From NCBI GenBank assembly GCA_023678885.1, contig CM042965.1, positions 26,207,777 to 26,271,776 on the forward strand: a stretch of 64,000 bases of DNA. Direction: 5' to 3'. A program made the translations under genes and the position numbers. Below the pieces are notes generated by a model. It had not been told where the DNA came from. It saw only the letters and a program-made list of their open reading frames with translations, and searched no databases. This document shows positions 45,010-56,227 of the stretch, piece by piece; position 1 is the stretch's first letter, and the number at the start of each line of letters is the position of its first letter. Source of the DNA: Pogostemon cablin. Taxonomy: Eukaryota; Streptophyta; Magnoliopsida; Lamiales; Lamiaceae.

Positions 45010-46675
45010 TGATGAGTGTGTAAATTCACAAGTTTGGTGCTATGTTTTGTGCTAGTTTTGGAGAGTTTTGATGTGGAAATAGGTGGAAAACCTATATATA
45101 TTGTGAAATAGCATGAATCAGGTGTTAGTGGAGCTATTTGAGTGTTTTCTTAGCAAAAACGGAGTGAAAGGGCCAAGAATCGAAGAGACAGAGTCGAAGC
45201 CACGCGAACCGCCCAAGAAGTAGGTGGGTTCGACCTGGCTGGAGGATGGTTCGACCTCTCCAGCAGGTCGAACCAACGTTGCTGGACATACAGAGATGGG
45301 TTCGACCACGACTCAGTTGGTTCGACCTGGCCATCAGGTCGAACCATGGTCGAACCAGTTTGCAAGAAGGAGGATTCGACCACGACGTTGGGGTTCGACT
45401 TGCCAGTTGGTCGAATCGGGAGCAAGAGTTGTCCAGTGCTGAGGTTCGACCTGGGGTTCGACCAAGGCCTAAGTGGTTCGACCTGTCCAGAAGGTCGAAC
45501 CTGTGCAGAATTCTTCCAGTAGTGGGGTTCGACCTGGGGTTCGACCTGTGGCTCGGGGTTCGACCTGCTTGACGTGGTCGAACCTGTGTGCGAGAACTTA
45601 TCTTATCCAGATTTTCGAGGCCGAAACGCGTGAGATCACTTAGGAAGCCCATTCCAAGCCCTAGAGACGTGATTACAAGTATAAAAGGAGGCTCATACAG
45701 AGAATAAAGAGAGCTTTTGATCGTCAATCGTAGGAGAGACAAGAGTAGAGGTGGTGATCCATCCGGAGGGCTGTGACAGAGATTCGCTGAAGGTTCAAGT
45801 AAGAATGATTAATCTAACCATGATTGTTCCTAGATCAATCATGGGCTAGAACCACCTTGGTAGTTCTAGGGTTATGAAAGTTTCATGATGTAATTCGTGT
45901 TTCGTGTGTAAAACTCCGTACAACACTACCTGTGGTTTGTTTTATATAAGATTGCATATTTAATCCATACTCATAGTCGTTTTGTGCATCAATGATCGTT
46001 GTGTAGAGTCTGAATACATGACATGGTTATTGATTGAGTGCGTTCACTACTGAGCAGGGTTTATCGTTATAATTCTAAGTGAAGGGATTCCGAAGTATTA
46101 TTAGAACTGTCTTATATGAATATTCATGAATTGAATTGAATTCGGGTTGATGAATAGGATGAAGAGTATAACTTTATAGTACCTAAAAAGGGAGATCAAA
46201 TCGGGTTAGATTCTAGACGTAGAGGATAATTGATTATGATAGTACATAGAAAGGGTGGTGAAGCATATCTCTTGCTCCGATGTTATTCACACGTGTCAAG
46301 CGCATATTTACTTGTGTCTATAGAGTAAACTTGCATGGTCTAGTGATGCGTCCACAAACCACAGGGCAGAGTCGGACACCATCACACGAAAATACGAATT
46401 GCTAGTGAAACTGGATGACCCAACGAACTACCTATCATTCTTATTGATCACAACTCACTTCTCTCTACTTTTGCTATTTCTTTTGTTATTTCGATTAGAA
46501 GTTACTATCCATTAAACCTTTACAATTACCAACATAGTCTAAAATATACTAGAAGATTATAAAATTGATATTTATCCGTCCCGTGGGTTCGATATTGTAA
46601 CTTGGTCATCTTCGCGACTACAATTGATATCCTTATACTTGAGGATTAATTTGTGTGTTGAGAAAACCCCTATCA
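45010..46675 (+). repeat. 3' LTR of element D
   Basis: Same length as the 5' LTR and about 99% identical. The array is at about 45227-45598 and the TATA box at 45680-45686. Antisense reading frames through it are shadows of the array. Confidence 0.93.
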
Positions 46676-47004
46676 GGCGTGCGCTGCTGCACGACTCGTA
46701 CGCCAGAACACGGCCATCCTCCTGGGCAAGCTCGTTGTTCTGATGATAGTACACGGCCACCTCGGACAGGGCCGTGTTCCGCACACGGCCCCTGTCCGAG
46801 CATGCCTTGTACTTCCGTCTCTGTTTTGCTCTCGACTCCATTTTTCTCCATTTCTTGACCTGTTTTAATATATATAATTCTATCAATTCAAACTACATTT
46901 CTCATAATTACAATAACTCCACTAAAAGTCACATAAATACGGATAAAAACATCCAAAAATTACGAACAAAGACACTAAAACCTAGGTGAAAAGTACAACG
47001 ATCA
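46676..47004 (-). repeat. 5' LTR of element C, outer part
   Basis: The first five bases are the GGCGT duplication made by element D. The GGCCGTGT array continues to about 46800, then AT-rich sequence ends ...CCTAGGTGAAAAGTACAACGATCA. Confidence 0.78.
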
Positions 47005-47546
47005 TCTAACCTTAACGACCATGCATGGATTCTTTGTTTCAGAAGTAGAAGGCTTGTTGTTTTCTTCTTGAAGTCTTTCCACGATGGACACAACTTGACT
47101 AACTTGGTGCTCCATTGAATTCAACCAGCATCGAATGCTACGATTTTACTTGGCATCCTTTCACACAAGTTTCCGATTCTATCAATCCACGCATCATTTG
47201 ACTTTCTCCCATTTTCCAAGCACTCCATAATCATTTAAAACAACTTTTCTCCAAGCATCACTTTGTGGTCACTTTGATTAGAATAAGAAGAGTTGGGGTC
47301 TTGAAAATCACCCTATAATTGTGGTTGATTTACTTCTTGATTTCTAGGAAATTTTTCTTGGAAATTTCTCCCTTGCATGTAGTCAACATCTTCCACAACT
47401 TGAGGGTAAACTTGTTGATGTATTTGATGAGGAACTCCAAAATCTTCGACTTTGTTGTTGGAATTGCATATTAGGAATTTGTACTCCGAAATCCAGTTGC
47501 AAGTTTGGCTCAAAATTTGGCATTTGAAATCCTTGAAATTTTTTAA
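47005..47546 (-). pseudogene. N-terminal part of the element B ORF, decayed
   Basis: Matches 22500-23010 of element A: CCATGCATGGATTCTTTG, AGAAGGCTTGTTGTT, GACACAACTTGACTAACTTGG. In minus translation it has a DFGVPHQIHQQVYPQ-like stretch. It is interrupted by stops and short deletions and is fused at about 47546 to the 5' LTR remnant, with the primer site deleted. Confidence 0.7.
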
Positions 47547-47875
47547 AAACTCAACCGAGTTTTTATGATAATTATTTTAGCCCAACGCGGTACGAGAAAA
47601 TCGATCAAAATTCAAAAATTTGACTGAGTTTTAATGTCATGCTTTGGATTTTCATTTCATCTCCATTTTTTGCATCAAGTTGTACACTCGTTTTTCCATT
47701 TCAGCTCCTGTCTCCGTTTTACTTTATTTTCACCTATTTTTTATATGTTTAAACTTATATTCACACATTTCCATAATAACACAAAACACCATCAAAATAT
47801 ACAAAAATACGGATAAAGTAATACGAAAATACACATAAAAAAACATTAAAATGTAGGCAAAAATAGTGACAATCA
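47547..47875 (-). repeat. Truncated 5' LTR of element B
   Basis: Matches 25880-26235: AAACTC.ACCGAGTTTTTATGA, AACGCGGTACGAGAAAATCGA, ATGCTTTGGATTTTCA, ending GTGACAATCA. Only the U3 part remains. Confidence 0.78.
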
Positions 47876-48275
47876 CTCATCAAATATCCAATAGAAATAA
47901 CAAATATTCACAGGAATATACTTATAACAATTATAGAGACTAGGAGAATCAAAATAGACTAAAAGTCCTATAAACTACGCTCCAAAGCCTAAACCAAAAA
48001 TAGAAATGAGGGAGAAAAAGAATGGTACAACCTCACGGCCAATGATATAGCTTTTGATCAGAAAACCATCTGCACCCATCCGCCAAACGTTAAACTCCAT
48101 CCTCATTTCTTCCAATGACTTATGCATGATGTCCTTACCCAGCTCTATCTGTAGGTCTCGTTTCTTTCGGTGATTTACTTCCAAATGTCATTAGCCTTGA
48201 ACCTTCTATCCTCTGCAAATATGATCCCAGTGGGTGCCTTGAGGGCGTAATTCAATGAATCCACCGTCACCTGTC

Positions 48276-49455
48276 TTAGCTCCCCACCCAAACTGAACTC
48301 TGTTGAATATGAGTGCTTGCCTTCATTATTAGATATGTGTGGAGCATGCACAAGAACTCCCCAGACAGCTGGAAGTGTCTCCAGCCTTTGACCTCCATGA
48401 AGTTGAGGATCCTAACCCTGTCAAATAGAAGTTTGATATCCTCCCTGATATTCAGAATGACCATGGTATCCTCATCCTGATTGTGCATGTGGGTTATTTT
48501 ATCAGATATACTCTGCTGCAGAGGCTTTATTTCTTCCCAGTTTTCAAATTCTAGATCCATGTCCCCTGGCCACCTTCTTATTCTTTGTAACTTCTCCTTA
48601 AGTGGATTAGCTAGCTCAACTGGAGCGTTATTGGTGGATCATTATCTCTTCTTGGATCATTTTTCTTAGTCTTTATTTCCTGTACCTGTGGAAATTCAAC
48701 AATTAAGGTACACTCTTTTCAACAATCATAAGATAACTAGCATCATATCTCCTAGTTATAATAGGCTAACTTCTTCCAATATATTCAACTGCACAATAAC
48801 TCAAGCAAGTTTCCACACAAGTATCAATCACAAGGATGCTTCCTAAAACTTACAATGCTTAATAAGACAGTATATATTAATCATGTCTTACAAATTCACA
48901 TGAAAATCAGTCGACTAGCATGATTTAGAAAGATTGAAATAATTTTTTTAACAAGTGTCACATGTTCTTCAATAATCCTTCTCCATGCATCCAACATGCT
49001 ATATTTTGAACAAGAATCAACATTTTAGCATGCATTATAAACCCTTCAATTTCCCTTCTCATACTTTCCAAACATAGTAAAATCATCCATGCCCATGAAA
49101 AAATAATATTTCAATCATTCAAGCCACAAGCATTAATGAAACCATCCCACAAAATTAATCAACATGCTAATTTACGCTTTAAAACAACAAAATCACAAAT
49201 CAAGCATGCTTTCATAACCCAACACTCTACAAGTATTCACATATATTCAATTATTCATCAAGGAAGTCGAATCCTAGCAAGAATTCATCATACACTAAAC
49301 ATATAATTTAATTCAAGCACAAAACAATACACACAAGGTGCTTGAAGAAATTCCCCAATCAAATTCGGAAATTAACATGGAAATTACACAAAAATACTCT
49401 TACCACCACATATAAATGAAAAGAGTAAGAAAAATATACCTTTCATTAAATACAT
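48276..49455 (-). pseudogene. Decayed ATHILA ORF-1-like gene with conserved 16-nt first exon
   Basis: Exon 1 is 49455-49440 (ATGTATTTAATGAAAG, 16 nt, context CACCATG), with donor GT at 49439-49438 and acceptor CAG before 48679, or 6 nt earlier in the same frame. Exon 2 is in frame with MDLEFENWEEIKPLQQSISD, which aligns with WDEIKEKWEEVSDKI of element D. Then come LFDRVRILNFMEVKGWRHF and LSGEFLCML, matching FDQVGIRRFMELKRSTYFH and VTAEVVCSF. Several nonsense codons near the start of exon 2 and a truncated end make it non-functional. Confidence 0.7.
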
Positions 49456-49659
49456 GGTGGAATTCGAACTTTAAGATTTCTCGACAAAATATGAAAAATA
49501 CCTAATTTCTACTCTCCAAAGTGCTCTAAATCTTTGAAAAAATACAATTAGTGTTGTGTGTGAGGGTTTAAATGCCCGGAAACGCGAAGAAATTTTGGGC
49601 TGGGTTAGGGCTCGAATGATTTGGGGGAGAGAAAATGAAGAATGACAAAAAATTCCCCC

Positions 49660-49925
49660 AAACTCGATTTTAAAACTGACCTGAAACTCAACTCGGCTCG
49701 AGTTGAGGTCAAGTTGCCTGCCCAAGAATTTTATAATTTCGAGTTTTAACTCGACTCAGGTTGGCTGTCGAGTTGGCCTAACTTGGTTCGAGTTGGTGTC
49801 TGAGTTAACTCCAATTTGCTTCTGTAAGTCCCTAATTCCAACTCGGCACGAGTCAGAGTCCAAGTTGGCTCTTTTCCACCCAACTCGAGTTGAATTGAGT
49901 CTCTAGCTTGGCCGAGTTGGCTTTA
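49660..49925 (-). repeat. Repeat array of the relic (CTCGAGTTG word)
   Basis: AACTCGGCTCGAGTTGAGG, ACTCGACTCAGGTTGGCTG, CGAGTTGGCC, AACTCGGCACGAGT and CAACTCGAGTTGAATTGAG are short TCGA-centred words in both orientations. It sits in the same place relative to the 16-nt exon as the GGTTCGACC array of element D. Confidence 0.68.
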
Positions 49926-50242
49926 ATTCCTCTACAAAATTGTCTTTCTGCTTCTTTTGTTCCTATCTATGTTTTAAAACTCAAAATCACTCATCAAACA
50001 TTACTTAATCCATCAGATATAATAAAAACACTCAAAAAATTTAAATATTTTTTTTAAATTGATGTAAATGTCTTTGACACAGTTCCTATGTTCATCATTG
50101 GGTGCAAATTCACTGATTGCCTTTTCGACTCCCTGTTACAAAAGATTTAATTAATATTAATAACTAGTATTTGATACATGCATAAAATAAATCTAGGAAT
50201 AAACTTTTGAACATCAATTAAAGTATACATTTTGTTGATCAC

Positions 50243-51330
50243 TTATAAAACTCCATCCGAAGCCATCTGTGGTGCCAAGTTCTTTGAATAAAATGGTGAA
50301 ATATTTTCATTCTCAGCCTCCACTACTGCCCATGCAATTGGAAATATTTTAATATTTCCATCTAATTTTGTAATAACAGCCAACAATGTTCCCCCAAGAA
50401 ATGTCTCTAAAAAACAACCATCAAATCTAATAATTGGCCTATACCCATTCAAAATTCCAGTCCTAAATGCATAAATCAAACATTAAACAATTTAAAAACA
50501 CTATCATCACATAATAAAAACGCAAACCTTTCTTCTTTGTCGGCCTCCATAAATGCAGACATATATTTTCTCAAGTTGGCATAATAATCAACCATGAACC
50601 CCTGAAGGTCTAATGCCACTTACCTCTAAATAGCTTCCATCTTGAAGGTTTCACAACATAATTATTCCACAAATCAACCCTCAACTCTTCTATACTCCAA
50701 TTTGGATTCCTTCTAAACCTCTTAATGTATTTAGACCCAATCCACTCAGCTGTGGCTTATTTTGTGTACATATCCCCGTCACACCTACGCTTATTCCCCA
50801 AAAACACTTTCTCTTTAGTAACTAAACTGTCAAAAAAATTCCATGGGCATCCATCAACACATCTAGCATATACTTGTCTATTGTTAGTCTTCATAAATTG
50901 GATATTGTAACCATTGACAATAGCAACTTTCTGAATTGCAGTTTTACATTGCCTTTGACTTTCAAACCTTATCCCAAGTACATACTTGAAGTTCTTATAA
51001 TCAAAGTTAGGATCACATATGATCTGAGGATTCTTTTTCGCATGACTACACCCTTCTACTAACATCATACCTTCATACTTGATGAATCAGAATTAACTTC
51101 ACCCTCATCACTTATATCATCTAATTAAACCCCTCCCCCGCTCCCACGATTGCTACATTCGGTAGTATCTTCATTTGCAAGTAACAACTTATCATTGAAT
51201 CTATTTTTCCGACCTTAACATATTCATCATAAACTGTATCCAAATCATCTTCAACTAACCCATCATCAGAATCACTTGCAATATCTAATGGCATATATTC
51301 TTCGTCTTCAGTATTATTATCACTCACATT
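50243..51330 (-). pseudogene. Mutator-family (MULE) transposase, decayed
   Basis: Read on the minus strand. An acidic N-terminal part (51327-51121, DNNTEDEEYMPLDIASDSDD) is followed by a MuDR-type N-terminal domain (51068-50757: FKYVLGIRFESQRQCKTAIQ, NGYNIQFMKTNNRQVYARC, DGCPWNFF). A middle piece in another frame follows (WIGSKYIKRFRRNPNWS). Last is part of the MULE transposase domain (50479-50243: NGYRPIIRFDGCFLETFLGG, ITKLDGNIKIFPIAWAVVE), including the first catalytic Asp region (FDGC). Frameshifts and stops separate the parts, and the downstream catalytic region and SWIM zinc finger are not seen. I could not find its terminal inverted repeats. Confidence 0.82.
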
Positions 51331-52945
51331 TTCTTCTTGAGATTCTTCAAATCCATATGCACTTTTATCAGACCAAACCTTAGCATTAACATCAACTTTC
51401 TCATTATCATCAACAATCTCCCCCTAATCCTCTAAAATTTCTGACTGCACAACTGATACATTATCATGATTTTTAGCAATATTTTCACCACCAAGTAATG
51501 ACTTTTTACCCCATTTACGTACACATACACAAGAAGCTGTTCATTCAAGGAATACTTGAGGATGTCCATTACTCAAGCATTATTGCTTACATTCTTCAAC
51601 CAACAACTTCTCTAGACCAAGGAATTTTATTTAACAATCTATCCCAACTTTTCAAATTCTTCTTGTAGGTCAAAATATCCAAACCTATCTATATCCAATC
51701 CAAACCTAGAAGTGATATCACCTCCAACGTAAACCATTACACCATTAATAGACTGCATTTTGCCACCAAGGTGGATATATAGAGAAAAAATTGAATCCAT
51801 ACTGCATTTTATAAAAAAGAAAATGTATTAATATCATTTTCGAATGATAACGTAGGATGGAATGCAGTGAAAAAATGCGTAAAATTTGAATGAAGAAAAA
51901 ATTTGAATAACATAATTCAGTCTGCAATTGTAAAGAAGCAGTATTTTAGGTAAAATTCACAAAATCAAAAAAATAAAACTGGAACAACCCAAGAAACTTC
52001 GAAGACAAATGTCCCACTCAAAAATTATTGAAGCAATAAAAAAAGCATATTACATAAACAAATTAAAGGAAATCCTAATTAGAGGTCAGCAACATTCAAA
52101 AACATCTTTAAAATTGCAGAAATTGGGAGACAACTATCATAAAACAAGGGAAATTTTGATTAGAATGGAATATAAAAACCCTAAAATTATGAACACAAAA
52201 GGGTGCGAAATATAGAAACACACTCAAAGTCTTCGATTGCACTCTTCTGTTAATCATTTTCTTCGCGGATCAATTATAGGGGGCAAGCTTTTGATTTAGG
52301 GTTCTCTGAATCGGGGTAAGGGTTTAATTTGGGAATGAGCAACAATAATTTATGTATTTTTAACAAATTTAGGGCTCGTTTGATATTAGGTAACTTATAC
52401 AAATTTAACAGAGGGTCCAGTATTATAAATTAGGCCAATTCTAATTCACTGTTACCTTTTACATTATTAATCTCACACTCCATGAGGTATTAATATTGTG
52501 AATTCAACAATGAATCGAGGTAAAATATTGAAATTAATCATTCACATAGAGTTGAAAATGAGTAAAGGAAAAGAATGTTTACTAGTTCGTGAACAACGAA
52601 AATGTAAAGTGATAAGTAAGAAATGTATAAATGTAACTTTAATGCATATCTTAATAAATTATACTACCTATCGAACATTTAATTTTATTAATCTAATATA
52701 TTTTTTCCTACCAAACAAGATTATTTTTTAATATTACTTACTTATCTCCATATAAATATACTTACATAATATATACCCCTAAATCTCATCACACCTATTA
52801 AACGATGGTTAAATAATACTTTTAAATAATACATTCAAGTTGGGTCTCGTTTAGTAATAATCCAATTTGGAGGGATTCTGTTCGAGTTTAAGTTGAATTT
52901 GAGCCAATAAGTATACAAATATTAAATTCGTATTATTGTAGAAAT
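51331..52945. other. Intergenic, possible MULE flank, no gene seen
   Basis: 51331-51700 may still belong to the transposase 5' part: Asp/Glu-rich minus translation in fragments. From 51700 to 52945 it is AT-rich with no recognisable ORF. The leader-like stretch at 52200-52330 may be the old MULE 5' UTR. Confidence 0.45.
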
Positions 52946-53533
52946 TGTTGGAATTTAAGATGAATGGAAAAGTAACCTTAAAATGGTGTCTATTAGATTA
53001 AAGTGTGTCTATGAATAAGTGCGATCAAAGGTTGTAATTATTGAATAAGTTGCGTCTTTTTGATAAAAGGCATATGAATTTGAATTCAAAATTTAATCCA
53101 ACGGTCGCATCAATTCATATAAAGACGCATTGAAATCTATAAATATGCCCTCTCTTTCCATAATTTCTAACTCCGAACACATTGAATTTCACTTGAGTTA
53201 CTTGAGCACTTGTCACAAGTCGTGGATGTCCGAAAAAGTTCGAGTTGTCATAACAATTCATAGTGTATTTCTAAGTCTTCCTACTCCTAAGGTGAGTTCA
53301 TAATATCGGTTGGTTATCCGTATCTTGTGATTTGCATATAGTGCTACTATCACAAGATTTGAGTCGTATCTTGGAGATGATTATCGTCGAACCGTAAGCA
53401 CCAGAGCGGGGCAATTTCGTCTTAAGGAGAAAGAGTGTAACTCTTGACTCGACTCGACTCAAATTCCGTTCTTATTATTTTATGCCATATTTTCTAGTCA
53501 ACATATTATATCGAAACCCAAATATACCCAACA
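52946..53533 (+). repeat. 5' LTR of the 3-kb element
   Basis: 588 bp, paired with 55380-55961. The two differ by scattered substitutions and short indels (for example ATAGTGCTACTATC versus GTAGTGCTACTATC context). Confidence 0.87.
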
Positions 53534-53714
53534 ATCTTAAGTCGAAAATTATGCTCATGGCTCCTGTATAGTATTTGTTGACTATAAAGGACGTTATAGA
53601 AGATTTTCGAATATGTGAAAGAAAGAAGGTACGAAAATTTAAATTTTTATAAGATCGTTTTTATGTAATATGTGTCGGTTCTGAAATTGAGAGATTGCAT
53701 GCGAACGGTATTGC

Positions 53715-53788
53715 ACTCATGAACCTCTCTGTTTGGTTAATTCATGTTTGAACTCATGAACCTCTCTGTTTGGTTAATTCATGTTAGA
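53715..53788. repeat. 37-bp tandem duplication
   Basis: ACTCATGAACCTCTCTGTTT... occurs at 53715 and again at 53752, identical over the full unit, inside the 3-kb element. Confidence 0.92.
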
Positions 53789-55379
53789 ATTAAATGAATA
53801 TACTATGTGATTAAATAAACAATAAATAGAAAAATAGTTTAACGGTTTGAGGTGTTAATCCGGTTAAAAATATTAATTCATTTGTGACCGTTAATGATAG
53901 GCCACATCCTTTGGCAGAAAATAAAAATAAATTTTAGTTGTGGAAAGTGAAAAAAGTTATTTGGAATATGAGATGTTAATCTATAGTTTCCATTCGTTAA
54001 TGACTAAGAAAACATTTAATAAATATAATTGAATTTTTGGCATGCAATTTGAGACGGTTTGTGTCATGAACAGATATCAAATTTGAATTGTGCATGGATT
54101 GGTTATATGAACAGTTGTGTCTTAACCAACTTCTATTTGAATTTTGATATTAATTAAAAAAAAATTACTGAATGGTTTGATTAATCTTGCATGCATGTGG
54201 CGATAATAAGAAAAAGAAAGTTTTCTTAAATATGAAATTCAACGTCATTCATTATTAGATGTATATATTGCATATTCATGAAATAATTTATTGATATTCT
54301 CAATTTTTTTAAGATGAGGAGAAAATCATGAATTCATTGTACTTTTGATAAGTAATTCATGTATGTGTTGATAATGTGGAAGACTATGGAAAAATTATAC
54401 TTTTTCCATGAAGAGTCGTGCATGTATTATATCTTTTTATGGAAAGTCATATCTCCTCATGGAAAGTTGTGTAATAATTAAAGAATATCTCTCTTCATGA
54501 GAAGTAAAAAAAATAAGATGACTTTTGGAGAATAATTAGAAAAGAAATGAACTAATGGTTCAAATAATTATATCAATCAATTAATTAATTATTACAAAAG
54601 GCCAACCGGCTCAAATGTGGGGAAAAGTACCCCGTAGACATTCAAATATGGGGAGAATCCCCGTAGACATTTGAATGTGGGATAAGGGCGTAGCCCTTAA
54701 AGTTAAAATTATGTTGGCCTAAGGTAACTGATCTCAAAAAAATTTAACGGATCCGTGATAAGATTTATTGGAGATCAAATGTTACATGTCTAAGAGGAAT
54801 GGAATAAAAAGCCACACAAAAAAATATTTATAGCGGTAACTCAACCATGATGAGTGGAGATCCCACAAACTTGGTTCAATGAGACAACTAAGTCATATTT
54901 GTTTAGGTGTGCACTTGAAATATATTAATTAATTCATTCCTAGAGACAATACAAGTGCAAATGAACATGTTGACGTGTGGTAAGGGTAAGCTATAAAAGC
55001 TTTTAATGGCCCTAATAAAGGTGGGTATGACATGGTACTCTTGATAAGAGGTTACCTATGTAAGTGCGAGGAAGGCCACCTCAATGAAGCGCTTATGAAT
55101 CCAAGATATGGTCCAAGGTCGAAATGGACACAACCATGAGAACCAAAGGTATTAGGAAGGGTGTTATGTTGATACTGTTGTCTTGGCATACACAAAAGCA
55201 GAGTAGTTCAAGGCATCCTGTCCACTAAACTACGAGTATGTCCGATAGTATTCAACTAAGGAAGGTTCAAAGCCAGAAGCTACCTATCCCGATGTAATAT
55301 CTTTTCGTTTGAACTCACTTTACCGTCAGTCTTTCATGTCGTAGTTTTTTCAGTTGACTTTATCCATTCATGTGGAGAT

Positions 55380-55961
55380 TGTTAAAAATTTAAGGTGAAT
55401 GGAAAAGTAACCTTAAAATGGTGTTTATTAGATTAAAGTGTGTCTTTGAATAAGTGCGATCAAAGGTTGTGATTGTTGAATAAGTTGCGTCTTTTCATTA
55501 AAAGACATATGAATCTGAATTCAAAATTTAATCAAACGGTCGCATCAATTCATGTAAAGACGCCTTGAAATCTATAAATAGGTCATCCCTTTCCATAATT
55601 TTTAACTCCGAACACATTGAATTTCACTTGAGTTACTTGAACACTTGTCACAAGTCGTGGATATCGGGAAAAGTTCGAGTTGTCATAACAATTCATAGTG
55701 TATTTTAAGTCTTCCTACTCCTAAGGTGAGTTTATAATATCGGTTGGTTCGTCGTATCTTGTGATTTGTAGTGCTACTATCACAAGATTTGAGTCGTTGT
55801 ATCTTGGAGATGATTGTCGTCGAACCGTAAGCACCAGAGCGGAACAATTTCGTTTTAAGGAGAAAGAGTGTAACTCTTGACTCGACTCAAATTCTGTTCT
55901 TATTATTTTATATCATATTTTCTAGTCAACATATTATATCGAAATCCAAATATACCCAACC
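55380..55961 (+). repeat. 3' LTR of the 3-kb element
   Basis: 582 bp. The last base is C where the 5' LTR has A, so the terminal CA is mutated. Confidence 0.87.
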
Positions 55962-56001
55962 GAAATTATTTTAACTTAAAATGTTTTAATTCTAATATAT
56001 A

Positions 56002-56227
56002 CTCCCTCCGTCCCAGGTTAAGAGGATCATTTTACCATTTTGATTGTCCCACCCAAAGGATCTCATTTTCTTTTTTGGACATATGGGACCCACCACACCC
56101 ACTAATACAATTAAAACATGGGGCATACACACCCACTAATACAACTACACACTACACATTAAATAATAATACTCATTAATCCACAAGCCCAAAAGCAAAT
56201 GGGACACTTACCATGGGACGGCGGGAG
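56002..56227. mobile_element. Stowaway MITE, 226 bp
   Basis: CTCCCTCCGTCCCAGGTTAAG ends are mirrored by CATGGGACGGCGGGAG, with TA at 56000-56001 and 56228-56229. Confidence 0.9.

Larger units (their letters stand above)
31972..46675 (+). mobile_element. Element D: young, composite Athila-like LTR retrotransposon (14.7 kb)
   Basis: The LTRs 31972-33637 and 45010-46675 are both 1666 bp and differ at about 15 positions by eye count (about 99% identical). Target duplications are GGCGT at 31967-31971 and 46676-46680. The 5' LTR is followed by a tRNA-Asp primer site, and the 3' LTR is preceded by AAGTTTGGGGG. Internal order: gag pseudogene; internal polypurine-like tract; post-gag region; a second polypurine tract joined to a diverged LTR (E, 37860-39712); an inverted gag fragment with an inverted primer site; a repeat of the post-gag region; a GGTTCGACC array; a spliced ATHILA ORF-1-like gene; a 3' noncoding region. 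No protease, reverse transcriptase or integrase is seen, so it must depend on other elements for movement. Confidence 0.92.
28914..47004 (-). mobile_element. Element C: one-LTR Athila-like element, interrupted by D
   Basis: Minus-oriented. The 5' LTR is 30567-31971 plus 46681-47004 (about 1.73 kb after removing D and one TSD copy). The internal region is only 28914-30566, with no coding capacity beyond short fragments. The 3' LTR is absent: the left edge at about 28914 goes straight from element B sequence (TATTCTCTAACC) into CTTAAAGTG, which lies next to the polypurine tract. TCTAA on both sides (28909-28913 and 47005-47009) is a candidate target duplication. Confidence 0.75.
17885..47875 (-). 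mobile_element. Element B: decayed Athila-like LTR retrotransposon hosting A and C
   Basis: Minus-oriented. The 3' LTR is 17885/17889-18240 plus 24912-26235, split by element A. The internal region is 26236-28913 plus 47005-47546, split by element C. A truncated 5' LTR lies at 47547-47875. The primer binding site and most of the 5' LTR are deleted. CTCAT at 17880-17884 and 47876-47880 is a possible target duplication, though four extra bases separate it from the LTR's TG. The reconstructed 3' LTR is about 1.67 kb, matching the size of its relatives. Confidence 0.72.
47881..49996 (-). mobile_element. Relic Athila-like element with LTR-type start and spliced ORF remnant
   Basis: Read on the minus strand it begins TGATGAGTGATTTTGAG at 49996, like the LTR starts of A and D. 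It has a repeat array (49660-49925; AACTCGGC, CTCGAGTTG, CAACTCGAG words), a leader, then the two-exon ORF remnant. The relation to the relic at 16137-17884 is likely but unproven. Confidence 0.6.
52946..55961 (+). mobile_element. Non-autonomous LTR retrotransposon, 3016 bp, TSD GAAAT
   Basis: LTRs are 52946-53533 (588 bp, TGTTGGAATTT...ATACCCAACA) and 55380-55961 (582 bp, TGTTAAAAATTT...ATACCCAACC). Target duplications are GAAAT at 52941-52945 and 55962-55966. TGTTGG/CCAACA ends and a TGTGGAGAT tract before the 3' LTR are copia-like. The 1.85-kb interior has no protein-coding ORF. A decayed coding origin for 54600-55330 is possible, but no domain is readable. The primer site was not recognised. 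Confidence 0.87.
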
